64,000 bases of DNA from Ectocarpus siliculosus. Lineage: Eukaryota > Sar > Phaeophyceae > Ectocarpales > Ectocarpaceae. Position numbers and translations under genes: made by a program. The notes under the pieces are model-generated. The model was not told where the DNA came from. It did no database searches and saw only the letters and a program-made list of their open reading frames with translations. The stretch spans positions 2,000,473 to 2,064,472 of the forward strand of contig FN649752.1 of assembly GCA_000310025.1 (NCBI GenBank). The letters are read 5' to 3'. Each line of letters starts with the position of its first letter. The first letter of the stretch is position 1. Below are positions 1 through 14,059 of this stretch, one piece after another.

Positions 1-330
1 CTTTATTTTGTTTGGGGCCCCCCCTCATGGAGGACCCGGGTGTTTTTTTTTTGGGCCCATTTTAAAGGCAAACCCCCCCGGGCTTCAGGGGTTTTTTTTT
101 GGGGCTCAAATTAATTGTTTTTTTTTTTTTTACAAAAGGGAGGGGGGGGGCCCCCCCCATGAAAAGGGGGTTTGGCCCCGTTCCCCTTTTTTCCCGGCTA
201 GTACTGCTTTTTTTGGTTTTTTTTCCCTTTTGCCAAAAAATTTTCTTTTTTTTTGTGGGGTTTTTCCCCCAACCGGCCCAAAGGTTTTTTGGTTTTTAAT
301 TTTTTCCCCCCCCCCCCCCCCCAAATACAA
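1..330. other. low-quality sequence, homopolymer-smeared
   Basis: Almost every position lies in a run of 3-17 identical bases, with little complex sequence until about position 330. The texture matches the two flanks of the gap at 16965-17064, where it can be shown to be a corrupted copy of real sequence. I read it as a degraded read end at a contig boundary. Open frames here should not be translated. Confidence 0.8.
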
Positions 331-530
331 GGGACGTACAGGGAGATGTTTGAGGCATGGAATAGAGAGGAGAGGACGGTAGCTGTACTGGGGAGTAGGA
401 AGTGGAAAGGGCGGGAAGGGATATCGTTAGGATAGACAGACTAGGGAAGACATTTTTTAGTCACCTTTGGCAAAGTAGGAAGGAACGATTGGCCATCGGT
501 GATCGATCCTGTGGGAACAATGCTCCGTCC

Positions 531-601
531 TCTCGAGGACGCGTGATCAATGGTCTAACCGCTAAGGCATGCAAAACATAAGAGTACACCCCCCCCCCCC
601 C
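531..601 (+). repeat. dispersed short repeat ending in a C tract (copy a)
   Basis: The segment runs from TCTCGAGGACGCG through GGTCTAACCGCTAAGGCATG to GAGTACAC followed by a run of C. It is nearly the same as 2263-2318 and related to copies at 1178-1255, 3034-3142, 48098-48155, 50040-50145 and 51205-51300. It lies about 80 bases upstream of the first visible PHTF exon, with the C tract facing that exon. Confidence 0.7.
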
Positions 602-678
602 GCCTTTTTTCTTCCTGTCGTCGTGCGCCTTTTTTTTTCACTCCCCACCCGCCGCCGGCGACCCGTTCGCTCTGCAAG

Positions 679-3440
<2,762 letters not shown>

Positions 3441-3488
3441 AGGGAGGGGAGGGCGAGGTCGTCTTTCCTTTCGGGTCGGTTTGTCGTG

Positions 3489-3710
3489 CCTTGGAAACGA
3501 AGCTGTACTATGCATACTACCGACATCTATGGGTGGATCGCTTTATGTGCCTTGGATTTGAAAATGTACTGTGAAGTACTACTATACCGACATGTGCGGG
3601 TGCGTCACTTTGTGTACCTTGGGAACGAAGTTGTACTACTACCATCATCTATGGGTAGGTCGCTTTATGTGCCTTGGATTTGAAAGTGTACTACCAACGC
3701 GTGCGTGGGT
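3489..3710 (+). repeat. degenerate tandem repeat in the PHTF 3' flank
   Basis: Four units of about 55-66 bases each begin CCTTGG and share GAAgnTGTACTa and CATCTATGGGT blocks. Units start near 3489, 3550, 3618 and 3672. They begin about 50 bases after the PHTF stop, so they are probably transcribed as 3' UTR. Confidence 0.6.
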
Positions 3711-6700
3711 CCTGTAAGCGGGATCGCTGTGTTCAGCCTTCTTGTTTTTATTTCTTCGTCAAGAAGGGAGTTGGGTTTGTCGAGTGCGTCCCCTTGGCTG
3801 TCAGCGGAGTTTCATGTTACGTGTCCCCGTGCATAACTGGCGCGCGCGTCATGTTTTTCGTGCTGTACAAGTGTGCAGGAAGAGGAAGTTGAATAGAAAT
3901 GGAGAATGAAGACGTGGACGGACAACTTTCTTTCTTTATACTTATATCGTGTGATTTGTATGTGCAATACGTTGGGCAGCGGCGAAAACCGCGGACGCTT
4001 GCACAAGCCCCCTTCTTCTCGTCGCTTGGATTTTTATCTCCCGAGAGGGCTGTGCACCGTTTCTTAGAAGAAGATGCTGTCAGCGCTGACGACGTCCATC
4101 TTTCTTCTTGAATCTGCTGTACGCGGAGAGCTGCCTCAGTCTGGCCAAGGCGGGACTGCTCTGCGTCTGTTTTATTTTGTTGTGGGGCTGTTTTCCTCCC
4201 TTGTGGTTATTTGTCCGCTTTTGGTCATCATTATGTGTTAGTGTTCATGAAAACAGATGCAAGCTTCTCCCCCTTCGGAGGGGGGTCAGCAGTGGCCCCG
4301 CCATCATTCGCACTCGAATGGAGCACTGCCTGTGTTTTTTGGTTTGTTTTTAAGTCTCAGGTGTAAGGGCGAGACACCCCCCTCTCCCGGGTAACATGCG
4401 GCGGGCGGGCGGGCGTGTGTTGTGTTTTTTCCGCTTCTTGCCTCCTTGCCGTTGTTCTGTCTTGTGGACCCAGGCACACTTAAGTAGTAATCTGCTTGTA
4501 TCTCCGTATTTTCGGAGATTCTCTGGGCGGTGTTTATGCAGGGTGAAAAATATTTGTGTAGGGTAGATCTTGGCATAGCCGACCACGTGAAACAAGGAGA
4601 AGAGGCCTGCCAGGCTGGCATGAAACCCCCAAAGAAATGAGAGTGCAAATATGTCGAGTGCGGCTGTTGCAGGGCGGACGATTCTTGGCGCCGTGTACGT
4701 TTGACGGGAGAGTGGGGGTTGCGGGGGTGCCATTTTGGAGGCTTGGGCGGGATGTGAACAACAACACGAGCACCATAGCTAGAACCATAGCTAGAACTAG
4801 CGAGGGGCGACCGAGGGTCGAACATAGAAGGAAGGTGTGCTGTAAATTACTGTTCAAAAATTGTTGGTTCTGCGAGAGATGTGTACAGACGTACGTGTTG
4901 GAAGAAGAAAGCGTTGGGTTTCGTACATACATGCATGCGGACTTTGTTTTTACATTGTTGGTGAGCTTCCTTTCCCCCCCGCCCACCACGAGGGAGCGTG
5001 GTTTGTTTGCGGCCGGTAACTTATTTCTGTGCCGAGCGAATCCGTTTTTGGTGCGTGGCATGTTCTGGTTGGCAAACTTCTCGAAACTCCGGCTCCGTCC
5101 GGACGAAGCTACTGCTGTACCATGCTGCGGGTGCGAGTGCAACGTTGGAATGTTCACGCCGCAGCAAGAAGAGAGACAGAGTGCTTGCGATCATGGTACG
5201 CTTCTTGAGCGTGCTGCACTATTCTCGCGTCAAGAATCGAAAGCCAAAGCACCGCAGTAGGAGGGGTGTGGATACGGGAGAGGGGGACCCTCCTGTCTGT
5301 GTGGCCGCGGATCCTACCGGGTGGATATGCTGTGAATGCTGATTAAAAGTGATGGCAAAACAGAAGAAAAAATGAAAAATCATACGTACAAGGAGGACGC
5401 GTCCGGGGAAGGTGTGGGGGGCGGGCTCATTCCCGTGTAGGTGTTGTCTGTCCCAGCAAGTGCACAGGCAACACAGTAATGGTGGACGTGCGTGCTCTGG
5501 GACGGTTTTGTTTCTGTTCTTCTTTTGCGCGGATGGGTGTCATTGGTCGTCTCTCTGTTAAGTTTTTATTGTCAACCGTGTGGATGCATGTTTGACAACA
5601 CCGAAAGATGCGTTGTATTTTGTCGCACCGTCTCGGTCGGTCGGCGCGAAATACGTTTGTGTGGCGTCGCCGTCAGAGGGTGGATTGGTCGGGATACAGC
5701 AGTACCCTGAACGTGTTCGTGCGGACGCCGCCGGTGGTACCCGTGTGCCTTCCCCACCCCCAAGAAACAAACACTCGCTCCCCGTTTCTTGTTAGGCGCC
5801 TCTCCAAGAGAATGGGTGGTCTCCTTCTTCGTGGTCTAATCGCTCTCTCGTTGTGATCCGTTCAGCTTGTGCTCAGGTTCTGATGCGCCAAAAGTTTGTT
5901 GGAAGCGACAGTGGGGAGTACTGCGAAATGCTCTATGGCTGTTTCTACGCATTGGATACAGCAAGGGTGCGAAGCTTGGCACAGGGGCGTCAGCGTTTTC
6001 TATTGCTTGATGGCCCCACAACCAGGAGGGTGCGAAAAACAGAAACCCATACAAACGTCTCCGGGAAAGCGCTCGACAGACGGGTCCAAGAACAAACCTG
6101 GAGAGTGCGAACACAAACCTATACAACGTTCTCGGGAAAGCATTCGACAGACTAGCTTTCCGAACCAACCCTTTTCGTCCGCGGGTGGTGCCGTCCTGGT
6201 CATGGCGCAATAAAGGTTTTTTAAGTTTCAACACCCTCCTTGTGCGAACCTTCGCGTCCTTACGGTACACGCTTCAAATCCGAAATTCAAGCATGATCGA
6301 CCCTTGGTTTTTCTGTACAACTTCTCGCCAAACAACCACAACAATTCGCGAGGACCTACATGACCAACACGCGACAACACCAAACGCGACAAATTCCTGC
6401 CTAGAAAAAATCCTTCTTACCGAGAGCTGCAAACGAACCCAGCTCTTGAAGCGCCCTACACATGTTTTTCACGGCTGGCTCTATAATGTTTTCTGGTACG
6501 CTATTGATAAAGACGTGGTCAGCCTCCACTCGAAGTAAGTGTCGGCAGCAGCTCTAACAAGCCACTCGTTTTTATTACGCATGACAACCGATGTCCTCGG
6601 GTGGCAAGACACTTGCTTCATGAAGCAAAAGGCAACAACAACGCCTTCTCTATCATTTATTATCCAGGAGGACGGGGACACACACATACTGCCCCTGTTC

Positions 6701-7221
6701 TTGGCGGTTGCTCCCTAATATCGACCAAGATTCCGTTGGGCGTTGAGGGGCGCTTACTGGCGTCTGCTCCAAATTAGACTAGACTAAGTGCTTACGTAAC
6801 GTTCTATCTAAACAAAAAACCTAATTTACATCTCACCCCCGAGACTCGCAACTTTAGCCCCTGAAGAGTTTTTTTTAAATAATTTTCTACCGGGTCGGAT
6901 CATCTGATATCGTAGTTCCAGTCGTCGAACCCCCCTTGCGTAGTTGCATTCACCTCCAACTACTTGTTTTTCTTACCGCCGGATACTACAAGGCCGAGCT
7001 GAAGCGCGGAGCGGGTAAAACGCCACAATACTTGCATCTTCTCCTAATCCAGCGGACTACGCCGCTGGCCCGAACGCTCGCACGTTTCTTGGTTTACTCA
7101 GTCGCACGCAACAACAATTTCAGCGGGACGATTTCTAACCCTCCGAACCTCTTGGCGACGCCTTGCGTGGTGAAAGAAGCCAAGCGGTGCTCCTCGTCCT
7201 CCTCGACGTGATGGTGGTTAG
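3711..7221. other. intergenic, no gene seen; small tandem duplication at 6027-6155
   Basis: This separates the convergent PHTF (+) and MYB (-) genes. Open frames are short and lack conserved motifs or matching splice borders. A roughly 65-72 base segment containing CGGGAAAG and TCGACAGAC is repeated head to tail at 6027-6098 and 6099-6155. Nothing else is supported. Confidence 0.5.
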
Positions 7222-7406
7222 TTAGCACCACAGCGATGCTGCCGGTGTACCCTTTCCCCCGCCTACATCGCCCCTCCCGCTGAACAACCTCTGCTGCATG
7301 AGGCCGAAACGCACCGGAAGGACCGGCGAAGTAGGCGTTCCTTCTTCTTCGTCTGTCGCTTCGCGGCGTTCTTCCTCCGCCAATGCTGCTGCTCTTGCTT
7401 CGCTTA

Positions 7407-7446
<40 letters not shown>

Positions 7447-10400
7447 CTTGTTGGTGCCAGGTTCGGTGCTCGCGTCTTCCCCGCGAGTGGATGGTGCAAA
7501 GGAAACCCGCCTTCGAGTGCTGGTGCTGCTAGCGCGACTACTGCTGCTGTTGCCGTTGACCGAGGAGGGGACGGAGACGACGCCGCTTCTTTTTCTCGTG
7601 TCTCGAGATAGCTCCTTTCGACGCCGCCAGTAGGGCATGAGCGGGGCACGCCCTTCGTTGGATGTACGCGCGTGATGGTTGTTGATACCATCTTCGCCGT
7701 TGTCGCAGTCCCTGGATCCTCCTACCCCTCCCGTCGACAACCCTGCTGGTGGTGAACGGTGACTCCGCGTGCAAGGGCTGCTGCTTCTGGTGCTGCCTCT
7801 TCCTCTTCCCCCCACTCGCAGCAGCATCTGCACTGGATTCTCAAGGACGGACTCCGAAAATGGGGCTTTGAGGCAGGAAGGCCTCTCAACGGTCTTCTCT
7901 TGTCGCACTTGACTACTGCCCCCATCGCCGCTATTCCCGGCCCTAGCCCCTGTCGCGAAGACTTGTCGTCGAGAGCGCACCGTTTTGAGCCGGTCGACCC
8001 CCGACTCCGAGAACGGGGCCGCTGCCACAGGGGCGGCGGTGGTGTGCTGCAGCCGCCCCGCCTCAGCGTGGCATTGACGGAGACCACAATCGCCGTCTTT
8101 TTCGCACTCTTTGAGCGCCTCGAGTAAGGCCGGCGACAGGCCAGGCACGAGCGCAGACTTTGCGTGCCACGCCGTCGTCGGGCGGGGTGGGAGAGGAAGG
8201 TCCGAAATGGCGGCGGCGGCGGCGGCGGCGGCCGTGGCGGCCGCGCCGCCGGCCGGGTCCTTGTGTCTCGGAGTTGTGCCCTTGAACCCGGGCAGCGCGG
8301 GATAGGCCGTCGACGGGGGCAACCGTTCGCTAGGGGGAGCGAGCGCCGGCGTGAAGAGGGATGGACCTATCGCAAGCGGCGACGACGGCTGCGCAGGCGG
8401 CGGCGAAGACCACAGCGCCGGTGGCAGCGAAGACGACGACGATGCCTGCCTCTTCCCTCGTCGTTTCCCTTCCTCGTTGCCAGCGCAGCTCCTTCTCGAG
8501 CCCGTTTTGTTTCTGCGACCCTCATCCCCGCACCCAACCGGGAACGGGCGCGGTACGGAGGCCCCGTCTCCCACATTCAAACCACCGACGTCTTTGACCC
8601 CGCCCTCGTTTCTGTCGGCGTTTCTTTTGTCGCCGGCGGTGCGGTTCTTTCCTCCTCCGGCTGCACAGCGAAGGAGATTGTTGCCGCCCTCGGTGTCGGC
8701 CACCTTCGCAGCTGCCACAGCGGCGGCGGCGTCGGGTTTTAACCTTCTGGTCGAACCGAGCTTGCAGTGCGTGCCTCCGGTGGCCTCCAGCTTCTTGCGG
8801 AGGGCCTCCCGGAACGCGTCTCCGCTGCAGTCCGCGACGGATTGCTCGACGAAGCCTCCGACCAGGGTCCTCGCCGAGACCTCCGAGCCACGCCGCCGGC
8901 AGTTGTCGTCGGGGTCTGGAGGTGAAGCTTCGGAGGAATGGTGGCCGTCACCGGGGCCACGGGCGTGGGCACCGTCGTTCCGCCCCCGCTGCTCCCGCCG
9001 ACCTCCCAAACGACCCCAGGCGTCGCCGAATGGAACGTCGCCACCGGGGGCAGTCCACGCAGTGCTTCTAGTGACAACAGCAGCAGCGGCAGTAGCGGCA
9101 GCAGCGGCAGCAGCAGTCCTTCCTACGCCAGTCAGCAAGAGGGACGGCCGCGGCGATAACGGTGCCAGCGGTGGTGGATTGCCGGGAGAGGCGCTCGCCG
9201 CGAGCACTCCGAGACGCTGATCGCCACGGCAATCGTCATCGGAGCGAGTAGCACGGGGCCGGGGGCTTGACATGGACGCTGACGAGTCGGCGGGAAGCAG
9301 TGGGTGCCCGGCAGGGGCAGGGGCAATAGCAACGTTTTCTCCCCCCTTCCCGGTGACCGTTGCGCCTCCGGTGCCTTGGGCTCTTCCGCTTCCGGTGGCG
9401 GTGGCCGTCGAGAACACCTCGCTCGCGGCGTCGACGGCCGCGTCGTAGAAGCGCTTGAGCTCGTTCAGAGACGCGGCCTTCCTCTTTTTGGTGCCGCCGG
9501 CCGTGCCTGCCTCCGAGTCTTTGCCCCGCCTTTTGCGGAATGGCGGGTTCTGGCCGGCGTTCACCTCCCGGTTAATCCGTCGGACGTTCCGTCGCATGAA
9601 TGAATACCTGGCGTAGGTCGACGCAGGTTTTTTGCTGCTGTCACTTTATGTTGTGGTGGGTACTGTTGTCAAGACGCTCTGCTGAAGCAATCGCTACAGT
9701 TGCAGCTAGCTTCGGGTGTAGGGCTTCGGTGATTCAGACGTGCTTTCATTTCCTGTAGGCTGGCGTAGGGGCGTTTCTACACACTTTGGAAAGGCGCGAC
9801 GAACATACCATGTTTCTTGGTGAAATGTATGAGGACCTTTACTCTGTCGCAAGCTTGTGTTCTCTTTCGAAGCATCGGATGCTGTCACTAACATACTGCT
9901 TGGAAATCGGACCTGTTCTTCGATTTTTCTAAAACGTGTGTAGTGACCAGTGATGATCCAAAATTTTCCTCAGAACCAGAATCACAGGTGCGCCTCTCCG
10001 CGTCATTCTCACCAATGGTTCTTGACTTGGTTGTCCGTTCGTCCAGGCAGATGTTTGGCGATTTCGGCCCAGCGGTTCCCTAGCTCTCGGTGCTGCTTGC
10101 TAAGGGTGACCTCTTCCTCCTCCGACCACTCGCACTTCCGAATAGTAGGATCTGCGTCGAAAAAGAAAAACCCGGGTTGCATACTTCTGCCGTATTTTGT
10201 GGATGTGGTTTGGCACACGTCTTGGCAAAGAAAACTTGCCATCCTACGCAGCACTGGGTCAAGAGAGAGGAAAGTACTCGAGACATACCCATACAGTTGA
10301 CGACCATGGTACTATTCTCGAGTTACCTGATCATGTGTCGATAGGAAATCAAGGAATAGCTTGCTTCTCTCATGCCCTCTCACCTCTCTCACTGTTTCAA

Positions 10401-10874
10401 CCACTCCAACCATTCTTTCTTGCTGTCTCTCTTTGTATATAAGTTGTATACCGATATGGCACATACACGACACGCCTTTTTCATCGCTGAGCCGGTGAGC
10501 GCGGTCGGTCGACGAAGCGAATAAAAACCACCGCCCACGCCTCCAAACGTTTGAGCCCGGAAGCTGGACCATATCGTTCAACCTCCTCCGCACCCCCCCC
10601 CGTGCTCGTGGAGTTCGATGAGCAGAAAAACGACGCGCGTGCTTCTTATTCTCCTGCTAGACGTGACCGACTAGCCGATTGGCGCGGTCGATCCAAAGCT
10701 GAAGATGTTGTACACACCTAAATGGTTGTGCCAGCGCTCCCAACACTGCTTTCCCGACCTTCCCTGGTTGTTGTTGTATTCCAGCGCTAGATTCTCGGCT
10801 ATCAGGGTCCATCCAGAGGTGCCGAACTTCTCCACAAGCCTGCGGACCGCATCATCTTCCTCGGCGCTCCATAT
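7222..10874 (-). CDS. R2R3-type MYB transcription factor with long disordered C-terminus
   Basis: Three exons on the minus strand are supported: 10718-10874, 10013-10151 and 7222-9607 (stop TAA at 7222-7224). The junctions rebuild HNHLDPTIRK (phase 1) and [14 protein letters not shown] (phase 2), exactly where MYB linkers lie. Exon 1 carries repeat R2 with tryptophans in [16 protein letters not shown] and ERWHNHL. Exon 2 carries R3 with [26 protein letters not shown] and NHW, so R3 keeps all three tryptophans as in animal-type MYBs. R2 has about 7 extra residues (ALEYNNN) between helices 2 and 3. Exon 3 encodes about 794 residues that are mostly low complexity (Ala, Ser, Gly, Arg), with no second domain I recognise. 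It should act in the nucleus as a DNA-binding regulator. The 5' end is open: the first visible exon starts at an acceptor (10874 or 10878), and neither a start codon nor an R1 repeat was found. Confidence 0.85.
7409..7443 (+). repeat. CTG trinucleotide repeat coding for poly-Ala in MYB
   Basis: About 12 CTG units on the plus strand. The MYB strand reads them in the GCA phase and encodes a run of about 13 alanines near the C-terminus. A unit change would alter the tract length without breaking the frame. Confidence 0.85.
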
Positions 10875-13170
10875 CTGTCTGTTTGATATGAAACTGCGCG
10901 CCCCACGGCCACTTGCAGAGAGAGCAAGCGGGAGAGACAGACAGGCACGCAGAGATAGAGGCAGAGAAGCACAGAGAAGCACAGACAGTGACAGCGACAG
11001 AGAAAAAACACAGAGACAGAGACAGAGACAGAGACAAGGATAAATGATGAAAGTTACAGAGACAGAGACAGGGATAAATGATGAAAGTTTTTTAGGCGTT
11101 GGTCCACACTGTATTACTGAGCCACTGCCCACTCGTGTGGGCTAAAGAAGCCTTATTCCGGAGGCTCCAAGGGTCCGTGGCACAACCACACAACAAAGGC
11201 CTTTTACCCTCAGGTATAATGTATGTATCATCCCAGGAGAGATGGAAGGAGTACACTGTATCATGCGATTATCAGATCCTAGAGGGGCTCCGAGAGAGGT
11301 GGGTCGGTGTACGCGTGTGTTCAGTACGTGACTGGTGACTGGTGGCGTGGTCTGATACGACTTACGGCTGCTGCAGCTGCCTTATTTTGACCGCTATGTA
11401 TAACGGGGTTGTTCCGCGGCGAAAATACACATGGACGTTATACTTTTCACAATTACTGCGGGGAAACACACGTTGTAGCCATTGCGTGTACACTACAGCT
11501 ACAACTTCGTTTGTATGAGCTATATGATCGGGACCCCCAGAATCTGAGCATTGAGGCTCAGGCTGTCTTGCACACACACACTCCTGGTATACCTTTGACA
11601 GGGACGGAACGTATCCAGTCTCACCTCTTCTTTCCAGCTACCTTTTCTCCAACCGAAGGCAGAGGCGGGCGTGGCAGAATGCGCGAATATGCTCGCTCGC
11701 TCATGTCAGTTTGGTCAAACCTCAGGTGCAGCAGTCTAGACCATAGCAGTATTCTACCCTTTTGGCAACGCCTGCACACCTCGACCAAGCAGTCTGGTCG
11801 AGGGTTGGTCAAGTAGGAGTTATGCGAGCACCCAAAATGCGTCAAACGGTAGCTTTGAGCCCCTGTGGGACACAGCACCATTTAGCCTCTCATGAGCGCC
11901 GCGTGTGAACTATGCGGCGAAATTGATTAAATGTGAACGCGTGAATGCGGGGCAATTGATGTTAAACGACCCGAAACGCTCGGCGAACCGGCAGCTTGGT
12001 GGACGTGAGACGTGAGACGTGAGGGGAGAAGGAGAGATTACGGAAGGAGAGATGACGTGATATTTAGAGAGCAAACAGATCCACAGATAGACCCAAGGCT
12101 GATTGTACATATGAATATGCGGATATATGGCTTTCGGGTTATGCGATCGTCACACCTTCGAAGTGCGTATGTATGTCGTCTCCGCGTGACAAGAGAACAT
12201 GCAACAGCATGCTTCTGGGCACGTATGTATGCTGTACAGCCGGTACACGCACAGCAGCAGTGCTACGTACACTTTCATCCGTGAACGATTTACTGTATGT
12301 ACTGGGGGGTCCAAGGGTGTCTCCTTCGCGCTGCAAGTACAGAATCAATCGCCTTTCGCCGCATTTTGTTGCCCCTGGTGCATCCTGGAGACGTGTCCTG
12401 CTAAGCAACAAACTTGGTTTGTTACAGATGGCGAAAAATTACGCAAAATGCTTGCCCTGTGCGTGCACCAAGGTACACACACATAATCACGCCCTCCTTG
12501 GGCTTATGTCGAGTGAGCGTCTCATGATCAAACTTGCTCAGGGGTACGTTCAGGTTGTCCGACAAACGCTGAGGCGTACGACACATAGTCTCGTTAGACA
12601 AACCTAACAGGGCCTCACACAGCTTCCCAACTCAAACCAGAGCGTGATCTGATTCGCCAAGACGGGCCGGATCGGGAACCCCAACTCCTTTCCTTCCACG
12701 CCTGATCCGACCCACACCCCTCACACGGGTGTGTAATCGGAGTCCGAACTGAACCAAGCAACACTACAGGCCTTGGGCACCGATCAAATACAGCAAGTTG
12801 AATCTGAAGCAGTCACATCCAATTCTTGTTAGCCTTCCAGTGCTTGGAAAAAACATACTTCAATCCAGTTGGTCATGCTACCGAGGCAAATAAAGTGTTA
12901 CGCCAAACAAAGGACGGGGATAACGAGTTTTGACCTACTCATAATAAATAATAATCAGCGCCCAGCGTTTCCATTTCCTACAAGAATGCTGGAAGGTGAG
13001 GTTTCAAGCCACGTCGGTGGGCCAAGCAGCATTTAGACAAAAAATCTTGGTATCATCTACCTCTTCTCGGCTTAGCTCCCACCGCCGTCGCCAAAAAAGA
13101 AACGTGTCTTGGAACAAAGATGACTTGACACACCAGCCGTACACGAAGACAAAAAACTACCGGTCCACAA
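10875..13170. other. between MYB and dynamin genes; GACAGA-rich microsatellite at 10916-11085
   Basis: The left end holds a long imperfect (GACAGA)n purine repeat at about 10916-11085, just upstream of the first visible MYB exon. It creates false open frames on both strands. An upstream MYB exon and its promoter probably lie in this interval but I could not place them. From 11.1 to 13.1 kb I see no coding exon. Confidence 0.5.
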
Positions 13171-14059
13171 CTAGGCTTTTTGCCGCAAGAGGGTGAGAAC
13201 CACAGTGCCCCTTCGCTGCTTGAGTCTCTCGATGGCATCCTGGAAAGAGCCTAAGTGGACCCCGTCCAGCTGCTCCAACGTGTCCCCCAACTGGACTCCC
13301 GCCTCCTGTGAAACGGCCGGAAGAAACGCAGCGCGGACACACAGGAAAGCGCGCGTGGTGTGTGAGGCGGTGGCAGCGGCCAGGGGAGTTGGCGTACGCT
13401 GCTCCTACTGTACCCACTTCTTAGACGACTCATCTCCCTTGGGAGGCGGAGGGGCGTTTCCACCCCTTACGCGCGGGAAGTGTGGGGAGGGAGGGGGAAG
13501 GGGGAGACAGGGACAAAATGAAAAAAAAAAACAGAACCAGCAGTGAGGGGGAGAAATAGTGCGAGAGGAGTGCGAACAGAAAACAACACATCCAACAAAA
13601 ACAACAACACAAAGAAGATTTTCAACAAAACAAAACAAAGAAGAGTTTCAACAATCGGGACACACCACCGCAAATATCGATAACAAATTTGTCAGTGACA
13701 GCCAAGAAAATGGGCTCCGCGTTGACTCCATGACGTCGGCACGGCCGTGCAACACAAACACGATTGCGGTGGGCAGGACTGCCCACCCACGAAAAAAAAA
13801 AAAAGGAAACGGGGTACTTGTAGGCACCCACGAAAAAAAAAGTGGAACGGATCATCGGGGCCCGAAAAAAACAGCAATTCGTTCACGAGTAAAAACAAAA
13901 AGATAAAAGACTCGCCTGGCCGGGGTTGGGTTGCCCATCTGGCATGGGTCGGAACCCCTTCACGACGCAGCGGCTCCCTTCCTCCGCGAGGCTGAGCCCA
14001 AGCCCCATCGGCCCCGCCGTTACCGTTACCCTTACCTGCTGAGTGCTGCTCTTGCGGAC
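13171..14059 (-). other. PDZ domain encoded by the last two exons of the dynamin-related gene
   Basis: Exon 15 (13916-14059) codes for strands including [16 protein letters not shown] and CVVKGF; exon 16 (13171-13305) codes for [15 protein letters not shown], then a helix ([11 protein letters not shown]) and a last strand (GTVVLTLLR). The order fits a PDZ fold: carboxylate-binding loop, core strands, the GD-L-V-G segment, an alpha-2-like helix and a terminal strand. The join is phase 0 at NPGQ/EAGV. The preceding GED exon also ends in phase 0, so the PDZ is an exon-bounded module. Confidence 0.85.

Noticed and set aside
8-435. Open frames on both strands rich in Phe, Gly and Pro
   Set aside because: They come from homopolymer runs in corrupted sequence and carry no protein signal.
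10671-11132. N-terminal extension of the MYB exon reading LSLSLSV and CLCLCLC
   Set aside because: It is a translation of a (GACAGA)n microsatellite. A good splice acceptor lies at the start of the MYB repeat.
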